This document shows, in pieces, positions 20,105 to 29,381 of a DNA stretch of 64,000 nucleotides. Location: contig BOLD01000005.1 in assembly GCA_016861345.1 (NCBI GenBank), positions 1 through 64,000 of the forward strand. The letters are read 5' to 3'. Numbering within the stretch: position 1 is the first letter of the stretch; every line of letters begins with the position of its first letter. The notes below the pieces were generated by a model, which saw nothing but the letters and a program-made list of their open reading frames with translations, did no database searches and had not been told where the DNA came from. Made by a program: the position numbers and the translations under genes. Source of the DNA: Oligoflexia bacterium (GTDB lineage Bacteria > Bdellovibrionota > Bdellovibrionia > Bdellovibrionales > Bdellovibrionaceae).

Positions 20105-20140
20105 AAGAAAAAGGTCACAAAGATAATATCTTTGTGACCT
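20105..20140 (-). terminator. Rho-independent terminator after the phospholipase-D gene
   Basis: A perfect 14-bp inverted repeat (20112-20125 with 20127-20140). Read on the - strand it is followed by TTTTTCTTTT, so it serves the reverse-strand gene ending at 20163. Confidence 0.85.
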
Positions 20141-20162
20141 AGAATTCATGAAAAGAATTGAT

Positions 20163-22650
20163 TTAAAATGCCTGTAAGGCTCGGTTGAATCGAGCTTCAA
20201 CCTCTCGCTGAAGCTTGATCTTCTCTCGATCGACTGCGAACTGTTCTTCGCCGTAATATTCGATATAGTCTTTTGATAAGAGCTGTTTAATTGCTGTGTC
20301 GATACTTTGACCGAAGCTACGCTGGATCTCCTGAGCTCGCTTTTTAGCCTCTGGGCTTAGTCGTCCATCAAGCTTGAAGCGCACCATAATTGCGTTCATC
20401 AGATATTCATCTTCCTTAAATAGCTTATCTAACGAGATGTTTCCATTTAAATGGTCTGGCGTCAGGTTTCGTGTCTGGGTAGTATCGGCAAGAATGGATT
20501 CGACCCAGTGAGTGTACTCTTTGGCAAAATCTTTGGCGTTTCTTAAGTAGACGCCGTTGTTCGTGTCCATGTAGAAGCTTCGAACATCACTATTCGCAGA
20601 GCCGATTATGATATCATCGCCAAGAACGGTCACTTTCGTATGTAAAGAAATTTTTCGATCTTTATCAATTTCTCCATTTTGCGATCGAGCAGGGATATAC
20701 TCGAAATAATCAAACTTGGCAGAACGTTTTTCTGCGTACTCACCAAAATGTCCTTTTCTTGTTGCGTAGATATCAAAGAATGATTTCATTTCATATCGAG
20801 CGTAGATGTTGATCACATTGAGATCTGTAGTCTCAAATGAGTTTGTTAAGAATGTGACATGAACATTATGACAATCCCAAGTTCCATCCATCATTTTTGC
20901 AAATGTGCGAACCATATTTGCGGGAGGAAGGAAATATGCTGAATGAAGAATAACTCGTTTTGGTTGGTTGTCCTTAGCCGATGTAGCACAGGCATTTTCT
21001 AAGCCTTTTAGCCATAGGTGATGAATGTTTTTGCCGTAGGCAAGTTCGTTTCCATGCATTGGGAGTAACTCTTGCCCATTAAAGGCACCAAAAAGTCTTT
21101 TTCGATCTGAAACAGGTTTTCGCTTGTCATAGTGAAGATTTTCAAGATAGGCCAAGGTCATTTGATTGCGGTCTTGCGATGAAATTTCAAATGTATATTG
21201 AGGGTCTGACTTCCAATTCGAGGGAAGCACTCTCTTTGGAAGGTATTCTGTCTGATAGATCTTCATTTCTTTCATCATCTCTTCTTCGCGAGAGATCATT
21301 CGATCAGCAAGAGTTTTTCCACCGTTTTTCCAAAGACCTTCAGAGAGACATTGCTCAAGAGCTTTTCGGTCTTCAGGTGTTTTGTTGGGTTTTTGACTGC
21401 ATTGATAGAGCGTGACCCCTGCTGCTTGAGGATTCATTGAGAAATCGTTTGGAGCTAGGCGATAAATATCGCGAATACTCGCAGTCATTTCTGTAAAATC
21501 CCAAAGCTGGTCATAGGCTTGGGCGATTTTTTCGCCACCTTGACTCACAGTTGCTGCAAAATCCGTATCGATAAAGGTGTATTTTGCTGAGAGACCATTT
21601 TTCTTCATGTGGTAAGAGTTTTCGATATTTCTTCCACCCAATTGAAAGAAGCGATCGCCAACAGCCAACAGCCAACAGTTTATGGTGAGTGTAGTCAGAG
21701 ATGTGCTCCCAGTCTTTGAATGATGATTTTTCCATTTGCGAAAGTGGCAGTCTACCAAAGATTTCATTCATAAGTGGATTGAGTTGCTCGCCATGCATCG
21801 CTAAAGCAATTTTCACTTTCAGAGCTGCGCTGAGAGAGTTCTTCATTTTTGCTTCATAAACCAGTTTAAAGAATTCTAAAAGATTCTTTTTATCTTCTGT
21901 AGAGGCAGGAGCTCCTTCTTTATACTTGGCAAGATCAATTTGTTGCCCCATTAAGAGGGATGCCTTCAGCGCTAAAGGTGATTTCCCAGATAGTCCACTT
22001 AAGAAAAGACCAGAGAAATAGTCTGAAGTAAAGTCACGGTCTGAAATTTGGGCCAACTCTTTTAGGATACTTGACCATTTTTCATCAGAGCATTGGTGAA
22101 TTGATGGAGTTCCTGCAACTGGCGAACAGGGACGAGTTAAGAAGTAAGCGTCACGAATCAGATTTTGAGTCGGGCGACCATAGAGTCGGACTTGGATATT
22201 TCCCATGCCCAATTTTTCCATCATCATGTAAAGATCCAGTGATTTATAATTTGTGAGATAGTCGACAAGAAGTTTAACTTTGACCCCTCTTTTTGCAGCC
22301 TGAATCAACTCGTAAGTGAAGAGTGAAGAACTGTGGTCGTCGGAATAAATGAAATAGACAAGGCGAATTGTTTCCCCTGATTTTGCTGATCGGATGGCCT
22401 CGATTTTTGATTCAAAAGCGGCGTCATTATCAGTGATTACTCGAGCTTCTGTGGTTTGAATTTGACCACTGGAAGAAGTTTGTAAAATTTCATTGTCAGA
22501 AAGCTGCTTTGCCCCACCAAAAAAGGCCGGTTGTCGATCACTTGGATTTGGAGGGGTTGATTGATTTCGTATTGGTGAAACACAGCTTGCAAGCATCATA
22601 TTGAAAGCGACACAAGAAGCAATAAATGAAATGTGTTTTTGAAGGCTCAT
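20163..22650 (-). pseudogene. Frameshifted phospholipase-D-family lipoprotein gene (possibly phase-variable)
   Basis: Two overlapping reverse frames (22650-21511 and 21767-20163) are halves of one gene. The N-terminus has a signal peptide with lipobox LASC near residue 22. The first half ends its similarity at HHKLLAVG (residue ~322) and the second half resumes with AVGDRFFQLGGRN, together one HKD motif. The break is a 7-bp unit (CTGTTGG on the coding strand) present three times in tandem at 21658-21678; removing one copy gives an intact 826-residue protein. A second HKD-type motif, HTKVTVLGDDIIIGSAN, lies near residue 668. PLD-fold proteins hydrolyse or transfer phospholipid head groups, or cut DNA. 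An AAAGGAG site precedes the ATG. It may be a real inactive gene, an OFF state of slipped-strand variation, or an assembly error. Confidence 0.8.
21658..21678. repeat. Three tandem copies of a 7-bp unit inside the HKD motif
   Basis: CCAACAG repeated three times on the + strand. Each copy changes the reading frame by 7 bases; two copies (or 5, 8 ...) restore the phospholipase-D frame, three copies stop it soon after. Confidence 0.95.
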
Positions 22651-22665
22651 CGCGATCTCCTTTGA

Positions 22666-22872
22666 TTATTGAACTGAAAAATTCTCTTCACGGATAAGGA
22701 TTTGGCATTGGTGGCAGGCGGCCTTTTCGTGAATTTTTCCTGTCATAAATTCGGTTTCATATGAGAAATCTAATCGATGATTGCAGATGGGGCAGGTGTT
22801 GACAGCCTCTTTAAAAGCTTCACGTTTTTCAATTTCTGATAGGGGTAGAATATTAAAGCAAAAGATTTCCAT
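22666..22872 (-). CDS. Small zinc-ribbon protein
   Basis: A 68-residue cytoplasmic protein with two Cys pairs, NTCPICNHRL and AACHQCQIL, spaced 26 residues apart like a zinc ribbon. No enzymatic domain. It ends 15 bases before the phospholipase-D start, so the two could be one transcript. No strong ribosome-binding site precedes its ATG. Function unknown; it could be a metal-binding or nucleic-acid-binding adaptor. Confidence 0.6.
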   Translation of the reverse strand: MEIFCFNILPLSEIEKREAFKEAVNTCPICNHRLDFSYETEFMTGKIHEKAACHQCQILIREENFSVQ

Positions 22873-22925
22873 ACCCCATTTTCATCGGTTAAATGGCGAG
22901 CAATCTTGAGACTAGGTTTCCTTTG

Positions 22926-22975
22926 ACCTGCAATATTACTAGACCTAACGCGAGTTTCTCGCTATAGCAGGTAAT
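22926..22975 (+). promoter_or_regulatory. Leader hairpin containing the ribosome binding site
   Basis: ACCTGC (22926-22931) can pair with GCAGGT (22967-22972), which is the only Shine-Dalgarno-like element before the ATG at 22976; a nested 5-bp stem (22950-22954 with 22958-22962) sits inside. Possible translational control; pairing seen by eye only. Confidence 0.35.
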
Positions 22976-23410
22976 ATGAAATCTGTTCTGACATATCTTC
23001 ATCAGGTCCTTGGTATTCGTTCTGTGGTTTTACCCACAGAGGTGCCTGATCAATCGGTCCCAGCTTTTTTTATACTCTATGATCAGGACCAGTTGTCGAC
23101 CGAGGCCTTGGCTCTTGCTGAGAAGATGATTCTGGCTCTTAAATTGCCTCAGCATATTTTTAAGACTTTTCATCATCCAGCCGCTCAAATAAGTGAGATG
23201 ACGACGGACTTAGATCGAGCTCAGGTGGTCTTGAATTTGGGAACCCGACAGGGAGAGTGGGTGGAAAAAAACTATCCTCAGATTTCTGTATTTCACACGC
23301 CATCTCCTGAAGTGCTTATTCAAAAGGCAGATTTAAAAAAACAGGCTTGGGCGGAAATGCAAAAAGCATTAGCAGCCTTTGAGAAAATCACACAAACATA
23401 TAGACATTAG
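22976..23410 (+). CDS. Uncharacterised 144-residue protein, possible DNA polymerase III psi-like (HolD) fold
   Basis: A soluble protein without signal peptide. I do not recognise it with confidence. The layout resembles HolD: an N-terminal YLHQVLGIRSVVLP segment (compare LQQLGITQWSL in E. coli psi), a central FFILYDQDQL strand, and a C-terminal TPSPEVLIQKADLKKQAWAEMQKAL that matches the family pattern S-P-x-L...P-x-x-K-x-x-x-W. In E. coli, psi links chi and SSB to the clamp loader. HolD is poorly conserved outside gammaproteobacteria, so this is a hypothesis. Its likely site, GCAGGT, lies in a hairpin stem. Confidence 0.55.
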   Translation: MKSVLTYLHQVLGIRSVVLPTEVPDQSVPAFFILYDQDQLSTEALALAEKMILALKLPQHIFKTFHHPAAQISEMTTDLDRAQVVLNLGTRQGEWVEKNYPQISVFHTPSPEVLIQKADLKKQAWAEMQKALAAFEKITQTYRH

Positions 23411-23498
23411 TCTGGCACTCAGAGCGTTATTGGTCGCTGAATGTGGTAAAATGAGATGAAATAGATCTGAAGTTTTTCAACAAGGATGTTGAGATTTG

Positions 23499-24689
23499 GT
23501 GCGGATTGGATTCACAGCAGCTGTTGCTTCTTTCTTAATTGTTTTGGATTCTGGCTATGTAAAGGCTGATTCAGCTACAGAAAATGTCCGTGTTCGAATC
23601 GAATCCAGTCGAAATGAGTTTCATTTTTCAGGTTTAGATGTGCAAATTCAAGGCGTCAGCCTTCCCTCTTTAGGAGTGCAGAGGTTGACGGGGATTCAAT
23701 CACTTCAAGTTACTCGAGAACGAAAAAATTCAAAACTGTACTGGGTTTTGAATTATGAAACCCATGGCCAAAAACAAAAGCGAGTTTTTGGATATAATGA
23801 GCTGCATATCCAGGGCGCATCGCTCCTCAAAAGTGGACAAGCCTTGCCTCACGAGTTGATTTTTATCGGGAAAGAAAAATTTGATGTGATTGCAGTTGTT
23901 CCCTTGGAGCAGTATTTGGTGGGAGTGGTTTCAAACGAAATGCCACAGTCATGGCCGATTGAAGCATTAAAAGCTCAGGCCATCGCCGCTCGTTCTTATA
24001 CTTTAGCTGTGATGAAAGAGCGAGCAAAGAGGACCTATCATGTTGAAAGCACGATTCATGATCAGGTTTTTAAATATGTCTCTCAAGCTTTTGCCCTTTC
24101 TCCTCAAATGAGTCGGGTGATCGAAGCTGTTCAGGCAACACAAGGGCAAATCCTTGTGGGAAAATCAAATAGTGCAGTCCTGAAGGCTTATTATCACGCC
24201 GATTGTGGTGGGAAAACGGCCAGTTCAAGATCTGTTTGGGGGAATGGAAATTTGGTTGGCGGAGCTGTTGATCAATCCTGTCCATCGACTTCAAAATCAA
24301 GGTGGACTTTTCAGATTCAAAAAGAAAAGTTAAGGGAAAAACTGAGAGCCTTGTTTAAATTTTCAGTCAATCCCATGAGAATTGCTTCTTTGGACTTTAA
24401 TCATTCTCAGCAAGATAGCCGAGTTCAAAGGGTGACAGTGGGTTTTGAAAATGGATTAAAGAAATCGATCTCAGGTCAAGAATTTCGTCAGGCTTTGGGT
24501 TTTTCTGAACTTCGAAGTACCAAGTTCCGTGTGACAGAAAAAGGTGATCAGTATTTATTTATGGGTGCTGGATTTGGTCATGGCGTGGGACTTTGCCAAT
24601 GGGGGACAAAATCCATGGCTGAAAAGGGGCAATCTCATATTGAGATTTTAAGGCATTATTATAGCGAATCAGGCATCAGCCGACTTTAA
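23499..24689 (+). CDS. Exported SpoIID/LytB-domain peptidoglycan hydrolase
   Basis: About 396 residues; either TTG at 23496 or GTG at 23499 may start it, giving a signal peptide RIGFTAAVASFLIVLDSG... cleaved after VKA. Residues ~135-395 form a SpoIID domain: LEQYLVGVVSNEMPQSWP (catalytic Glu), KAQAIAARSYTLA, YYHADCGGKTAS and the C-terminal GFGHGVGLCQWG. SpoIID-type enzymes are lytic transglycosylases that cut denuded glycan strands. In a non-sporulating Gram-negative cell it likely works in septation or, in a predator, in remodelling peptidoglycan. No operon partner is obvious. Confidence 0.88.
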   Translation: MRIGFTAAVASFLIVLDSGYVKADSATENVRVRIESSRNEFHFSGLDVQIQGVSLPSLGVQRLTGIQSLQVTRERKNSKLYWVLNYETHGQKQKRVFGYNELHIQGASLLKSGQALPHELIFIGKEKFDVIAVVPLEQYLVGVVSNEMPQSWPIEALKAQAIAARSYTLAVMKERAKRTYHVESTIHDQVFKYVSQAFALSPQMSRVIEAVQATQGQILVGKSNSAVLKAYYHADCGGKTASSRSVWGNGNLVGGAVDQSCPSTSKSRWTFQIQKEKLREKLRALFKFSVNPMRIASLDFNHSQQDSRVQRVTVGFENGLKKSISGQEFRQALGFSELRSTKFRVTEKGDQYLFMGAGFGHGVGLCQWGTKSMAEKGQSHIEILRHYYSESGISRL

Positions 24690-25027
24690 ATACCGCTTAA
24701 TACTTTAAGAGTAAAAAAAGTGATAGCAACGATGACGACAAGTTGGTCTGCTGAAATTCTCATAAAACTTACTTCGGTTGATTGATCTGAGATCTAAAGG
24801 GTGTATTGAGAAAATATTTGCACTAACCACCGGGTCTCATTTTGAGATCTGACTAATTATCTGACAACTTCAGAGCGTAAAACGTCAATTCTCGAAAATA
24901 GACGTTGGCATGCGAATCTAACCTATTGAAATAACATGCGTTAATTTGATGGTCTTTCGGCATGGGCTTGGCAATACAGTCTTGTAAGCGAAACCTCCAC
25001 TTTTAAGAGGTCGCTTAAGGAGTAGTT
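24690..25027 (+). other. Non-coding region upstream of two lipoprotein genes
   Basis: This 338-base stretch holds no convincing gene. Near its end a hairpin (AAGCG 24986-24990 and CCTC 24994-24997 pairing with GAGG 25007-25010 and CGCTT 25012-25016) stands directly before the ribosome site AAGGAG (25017-25022) of the lipoprotein at 25028. The rest is moderately A/T rich and probably contains the promoter; I could not fix -35 and -10 boxes. Confidence 0.45.
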
Positions 25028-25837
25028 ATGAAAACCCAAAAGCTCATCCTCCAAGCGAGCCTTGCCACACTGATGGCTTTGTTTGGACAGGCTTGTGCCA
25101 AAAAGAGTGATCCGGCTCCCGTTATTGCCGTACCTGCCCCAGTGACAGGTGTTGGAGTTGATACCTCAACAAATGTGGGTCCTTTCCAAAGCTCAACAGG
25201 AGCTTCGGTTCAATTTACTCCTGATAATATCTCAGTACTGAATGAGTATGTGGCACTTCATCCAGTCAATAATCCTCAGAATATGGCTTTGAATGTTGAT
25301 TTGCATGATGTTGGTGGAGGTAGGTACGGTGGAGTAATCCAGATCTCCTATTATGATAACGGACAGTGGAATACAGGTCGCTTTGAAACAGGAACTGGGA
25401 CGCTTACATCCCCGCCAGAAGGATCAAATTTGAAGTTCCCAAGTGATTACGTCGGGACGAATTACGCTGAGTTCAATAAATGGTTCATATATAATGGTAA
25501 AAAGGTATTCCATGGATTCTTTCAAGATAGTTATGGGGCGATAGTACTTGTGATTGATAATGCTCTTGATCTGGGTGACGGTGGCGGAATCACAGAAGTC
25601 AGTGGCTCAGTGTACTTTAAGAACTTCACAACTGGATATGCTCAGCAGGGATCAGTGCCTTGGCAGGGGCAAGTACCTTGTTGGTTTATTAGTTATCCAG
25701 GTAGTCCATATAACTGTCAGACATTTTTAGGTGGTAACGGACTTGTACAAACAACTTCAGCTCTCTATCCCGGTAATGGATACAAAAGACTGGGGACATT
25801 TAGTTCGCTGAATAAAGTTAGAGCTTTTAACGAATAA
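25028..25837 (+). CDS. Putative lipoprotein of unknown function
   Basis: A 269-residue protein with a signal peptide ending FGQAC, an imperfect lipobox with Cys at residue 23, followed by a Lys/Asp/Pro-rich linker (KKSDPAPVIAVPAP). The mature part is rich in Gly, Asn and aromatic residues with alternating beta-like strands; it contains GGRYGGVIQISYYDNGQW. No family recognised. It is 17 bases upstream of another lipoprotein with the same linker style, and the pair ends at a terminator, so they form a two-gene operon of envelope proteins, probably related by old duplication of the leader part. Confidence 0.7.
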   Translation: MKTQKLILQASLATLMALFGQACAKKSDPAPVIAVPAPVTGVGVDTSTNVGPFQSSTGASVQFTPDNISVLNEYVALHPVNNPQNMALNVDLHDVGGGRYGGVIQISYYDNGQWNTGRFETGTGTLTSPPEGSNLKFPSDYVGTNYAEFNKWFIYNGKKVFHGFFQDSYGAIVLVIDNALDLGDGGGITEVSGSVYFKNFTTGYAQQGSVPWQGQVPCWFISYPGSPYNCQTFLGGNGLVQTTSALYPGNGYKRLGTFSSLNKVRAFNE

Positions 25838-25854
25838 GAATAAAGAGGTGAATT

Positions 25855-26448
25855 ATGAAAACACAATTACACATCTTAATTCCAAACTTGAAAAAGATTG
25901 TGGTAACCCTGCTTCTCGCATCCTCAGTTTTCACTGTTGGTTGTGATAAGAAAAAGGACAGTGCACCCGTGGCTGTGCCAGCGACTCCTTATATGGGCTA
26001 CGGCGGAGTCGGATGTACGAACTGTTTTGGAAATCCGCAGCTCCTTTTTGGAGGCATTCAATCCACAAGCACTTCAGGTTCGGCTCAGTTGACGATGGAT
26101 CTTTTGGGATCGACTGGTTTAGGTACTGCGGACTGGTATGGACTATCATATTATCAGGGGGTGGTGGCTCTGCAGGGTATGTTAAGAATCACAGCTCAGG
26201 ATCCCTACTTCTGTAACGCAATGCCTGGAGATTATCAGTTGCGTACATTAACAGCAGGTCAGATGAGTAACAAAGAGATTCAGGGAGTTACTCTTGAGGC
26301 TATTGGGATGAATAATGGGTACAGAATTGTTCTTCGAATGGTGAGCAAGGCTGTTCTCTACTCTCCTTCAAATCAACCTCGAATGGGATTCACAGCAAGA
26401 TTGGATTTTGTAAATGGCCAAGCTTGTGGGGATGCTTACTTCTACTAA
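25855..26448 (+). CDS. Putative lipoprotein, partner of the preceding gene
   Basis: A 197-residue protein with a hydrophobic leader and lipobox-like TVGC, then the linker DKKKDSAPVAVPATP, close to the KKSDPAPVIAVPAP linker of the upstream gene. The mature domain has GGVGCTNCFGNP and two further Cys (FCNAMPG, QACGDAYFY), suggesting two disulphides in the periplasm or at the surface. Function not recognised. A ribosome site AAAGAGGTGA precedes the ATG, 17 bases after the upstream stop. Confidence 0.7.
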   Translation: MKTQLHILIPNLKKIVVTLLLASSVFTVGCDKKKDSAPVAVPATPYMGYGGVGCTNCFGNPQLLFGGIQSTSTSGSAQLTMDLLGSTGLGTADWYGLSYYQGVVALQGMLRITAQDPYFCNAMPGDYQLRTLTAGQMSNKEIQGVTLEAIGMNNGYRIVLRMVSKAVLYSPSNQPRMGFTARLDFVNGQACGDAYFY

Positions 26449-26489
26449 GTATAAGTAAGATTTTGACAGATTGACGTTGTGCAATTAAC

Positions 26490-26525
26490 AAAGCGCAGGG
26501 AATTGAAATCTCTGCGCTTTTTTTC
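26490..26525 (+). terminator. Rho-independent terminator after the lipoprotein pair
   Basis: AAAGCGCAGGGA (from 26490) pairs with TCTCTGCGCTTT (to 26520) with one G-T pair, followed by a T run with a single C. Confidence 0.85.
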
Positions 26526-26573
26526 TTTTACCCCCTTGCCAAGTGAAGAGCTTTTCTGACATGATCTCTAACG

Positions 26574-27452
26574 ATGTTAGATCAATGGATTGAATTCTTC
26601 GAAGATTTGCAGCATGTGAGAGGGAGATCTCAAAATACCCTCATGGCCTATCGCCGTGACCTCGAGCTCTTTGTCGAGTTTAAGAAGACAGGGCTGCCTG
26701 TTGATCACTTCTATGACTTTATGAAAAAGCACCAGTTATCTACTCGATCTCAGGCCCGAGTGATTTCAAGTTTAAGAACATATTTTCGTTTTTGTGAAAG
26801 CCGCGGAATTCAATCTTCAGAATTAGCAGTGCTTCGCCCACCAAAAGTGAAAGTCGCTTTGCCAAAAACTTTAAGTTTGGATGAGTTCAATGCCCTTTTT
26901 CAGGCGGCAAAGGTCAATGACCCTCTTCGCACTGGGCGCAATCAAATGACTTTGATGCTTCTGTATGGACTTGGCTGCCGAGTGAGTGAATTGATTGCTC
27001 TAAACTTAGAAGATTTCAGTGAGACAGAAAGAAGCTTGAAAATCGTTGGTAAGGGTCGAAAAGAACGTCTCGTTCCTCTTACAGATCAGTTAAATGAAAA
27101 TCTCACTCACTATCTTCGAGAGATTCGCCCCATGCTGACGAAAGATGAAAGAAATAGATCCATATTGATCAATGATCGGGGACATCGACCTTCACGAGTG
27201 GATGTTTGGAGATGGTTAGCTGCTTGGTCGGCCAAGGCTGGTTTTGAGGAGCCTGTTGGGCCTCATCGATTCCGTCATGCCTGTGCGACCGCTTTGCTTG
27301 AAAGTGGAGCAGACCTTCGATCTATCCAGATGCTCCTTGGCCATGCGAGCATTCAAACCACTCAGATCTACACGAATGTGACAACTCAGAATATTGTGAA
27401 AACCGTTGATGAGCATCATCCTCTTTCAAAGATGAAAGAGTCCGAATTATAA
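26574..27452 (+). CDS. xerC: XerC/XerD-type tyrosine recombinase
   Basis: A 292-residue integrase-family protein of the size of XerC/D (~300). The N-terminal SAM-like DNA-binding domain (WIEFFEDLQHVRGRSQNTLMAYRRDL) is followed by the catalytic domain with GLGCRVSELIAL (first Arg), GKGRKERLVPL (Lys), HRFRHACATALLESGADLRSIQMLLGH (His-x-x-Arg and His) and the nucleophile Tyr in TQIYTNV. It resolves chromosome dimers at dif in the family. XerC versus XerD cannot be told from sequence reading alone. It lies 47 bases after a terminator and upstream of comM, so it is the housekeeping enzyme rather than a mobile-element integrase. Confidence 0.88.
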   Translation: MLDQWIEFFEDLQHVRGRSQNTLMAYRRDLELFVEFKKTGLPVDHFYDFMKKHQLSTRSQARVISSLRTYFRFCESRGIQSSELAVLRPPKVKVALPKTLSLDEFNALFQAAKVNDPLRTGRNQMTLMLLYGLGCRVSELIALNLEDFSETERSLKIVGKGRKERLVPLTDQLNENLTHYLREIRPMLTKDERNRSILINDRGHRPSRVDVWRWLAAWSAKAGFEEPVGPHRFRHACATALLESGADLRSIQMLLGHASIQTTQIYTNVTTQNIVKTVDEHHPLSKMKESEL

Positions 27453-27542
27453 TCCTTTGACGGAAATTTTGTCCGGGTAATTTCGACTAATTAATTTAAA
27501 CTTATCTTCGACCTGGTTTGGTCTTTGCTCTTTTGAGCTGAC

Positions 27543-28952
27543 ATGAAAGTCATGTCATTTATTCAAGAGCATAATCAGTTAAGACCCGTCGAAGTTGAGC
27601 TTACTTTGTGGGCAGGTTTACCCGGAATTCAATTCTTAGGTCTTCCAGATCAACATTTAAAAGAAAGTTCGCTACGAATAAAAAGTGCGATTAAAGCCCA
27701 AGGATTTAAATTTCCCACTGGACAGCAAATTCTGGTGAATCTTCGTCCCAGTCATTTGAAGAAAACGTCTCGGGGGTTAGAGCTTGCAGTGGCAATGGCC
27801 TATCTCTGGGAGACGGGACAGATTTCAGCTCCAAATGAAGGAGAAGACCAATACATCTACGGCGAGCTGAGTCTCAACGGTGAGGTTCATGCCCCAACAG
27901 ATTTATTTACGTCGCTAAAAAATAAAAATTTAAAAATTGTTACTGGTCGTCTTGATCAGGTCCCTCAACTGCAGCCATTTTCACTGAAATCCATCGATCA
28001 GCTCTCCAAGGCAGAACAACCAGTGATTCTTGGGCCAAGTGTTCGAAGTCAGTACACAAGACCTCAACCCTCCTCGGGCCTTAAGCTTTCTTCGAGTCAG
28101 GCAAATTTGGTGAAAATGGCAGCGGTTGGGAGACATTCTTTGTTGCTTGCTGGGCCTGCGGGCACAGGAAAAACCACCATGGCTCATATTCTTCACGCTT
28201 GTCTGCCGTACCCCTCGACGGAGCAAGCTGAAGATATTTCTGGAGATTGGTATCCTTTTGTTAAATCCCATCATTCAACACCCTTGATGTCGATGATTGG
28301 GGGAGGGGCTTCTCCCTTTGCAGGTGAAATTTCCAGAGCTCACGGTGGAATTCTCTTTTTAGATGAGCTGCTTGAGTTTAAGGCAGAGGTCTTAGAGGCA
28401 CTGCGGGAGCCTTTTGAAGAGGGAGTAATGAGAGTCGCTCGTCAGGGAGCTGTTGTTCAATATCCTGCAGAGGCTCAAATTGTTGCTGCAACAAATCTCT
28501 GCCCCTGCGGGGACTATTCGCCTGAAAGAACTGAAAGGACCGGATGTCGTTACTCTCTGAAAAGATGTAAATCCTATTCGGAAAAATTATCAGGTCCATT
28601 TGCTGATCGATTTCAAATGTTAGCTTTTACAAGGCAGGAGCGTGATCAAAAGATTGAGCTCTCTCAGCTTCAAGATGAAATCGGGGAAGTCTTTCTTTTT
28701 CAGAAACAGCGTGGGCAAACAAAAACAAATGCTCGTGTTTTGATAAGTGAAATCGAAAAAACAGTGGATTCTTTTGCATTAAATAATCTGATGCCTGAAA
28801 CAGGAAGCTCTCTTCGTCGCCGCCATGCAATACTTCGAGTAGCAAGAACAATTGCGGACATTCAGAGGAGCGAAAGAGTAAAAGGTGTGCACATCGAACA
28901 GGCAATGTTGAATGCGTATATAAATTTTGAGCGATTAAAGGCCTGGGATTGA
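27543..28952 (+). CDS. comM: ComM/YifB-family Mg-chelatase-like AAA+ ATPase
   Basis: A 469-residue protein: N-terminal S5-like ChlI domain (VEVELTLWAGLPGIQFLGLPD ... SSLRIKSAIKAQGFKFP), AAA+ core with GPAGTGKTTMA Walker A near residue 205 and GGILFLDELLEF Walker B, the Cys-containing insert CPCGDYSPE...GCRYSLKRC, and the Mg-chelatase C-terminal helices (SSLRRRHAILRVARTIADI). ComM is a hexameric branch-migration helicase that helps integrate DNA during natural transformation. Slightly shorter than the usual ~500. xer gene upstream and tRNA-Cys downstream; no obvious competence neighbours. Confidence 0.9.
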   Translation: MKVMSFIQEHNQLRPVEVELTLWAGLPGIQFLGLPDQHLKESSLRIKSAIKAQGFKFPTGQQILVNLRPSHLKKTSRGLELAVAMAYLWETGQISAPNEGEDQYIYGELSLNGEVHAPTDLFTSLKNKNLKIVTGRLDQVPQLQPFSLKSIDQLSKAEQPVILGPSVRSQYTRPQPSSGLKLSSSQANLVKMAAVGRHSLLLAGPAGTGKTTMAHILHACLPYPSTEQAEDISGDWYPFVKSHHSTPLMSMIGGGASPFAGEISRAHGGILFLDELLEFKAEVLEALREPFEEGVMRVARQGAVVQYPAEAQIVAATNLCPCGDYSPERTERTGCRYSLKRCKSYSEKLSGPFADRFQMLAFTRQERDQKIELSQLQDEIGEVFLFQKQRGQTKTNARVLISEIEKTVDSFALNNLMPETGSSLRRRHAILRVARTIADIQRSERVKGVHIEQAMLNAYINFERLKAWD

Positions 28953-28994
28953 CAGTTTTGTAACTTGGGATTAGTCTGCGCTTCTTTATCTCGA

Positions 28995-29068
28995 GGTGGT
29001 GTGGCCGAGGGGTTAGGCAGCGCTCTGCAAAAGCGTGTACATCGGTTCAAGTCCGGTCACCACCTCCA
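28995..29068 (+). tRNA. tRNA-Cys (GCA), CCA encoded
   Basis: Cloverleaf read by eye: acceptor GGTGGTG (28995-29001) with CACCACC (29058-29064), discriminator T 29065 as usual for tRNA-Cys, encoded CCA 29066-29068. Anticodon stem 29020-29024/29032-29036 around loop CTGCAAA with anticodon GCA (29027-29029). T-arm ATCGG-TTCAAGT-CCGGT (29041-29057). Confidence 0.95.
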
Positions 29069-29381
29069 AAAATGAAAAATTTTCACGAAGTGATTCGCAA
29101 GAAAATTATGAAGAGAAAAATTGCCCCAAGAAAATAATGCACTGCGGAAATCTATCAGTATCGCTCATCAAATTAACACGAATATCTCCTATAAAAAATG
29201 CCTATAATATAGGCTCAAATATCAATAGATTTATTTTAACGGAACAAAACAGGTTTTTGGATAGATCACTTTTAGGTCTCAAAAATCCTCCGAAAAAAAA
29301 TCAAGAATTCCTTAATTCTACGCTTGAAATATCAGGCTCAGAGTGGTCTACATCCACGCTCAAGACAGCTTAGGGGGGGAA
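29069..29381 (+). other. Non-coding A/T-rich region between tRNA-Cys and subtilase
   Basis: About 310 bases. It contains a small perfect inverted repeat (AGAATT-CCTT-AATTCT near 29305-29320) and A-rich runs, but no convincing gene: the forward frame across it begins inside the tRNA and has no family features. It probably carries the subtilase promoter. Confidence 0.4.

Noticed and set aside
26574-27452. Integrase of a mobile element
   Set aside because: Length, domain layout and the neighbouring comM fit the housekeeping Xer recombinase; no att sites or cargo seen nearby.
29035-29373. Forward open frame of 112 codons
   Set aside because: It begins inside tRNA-Cys, has no family-like features and no ribosome site; judged a chance frame.
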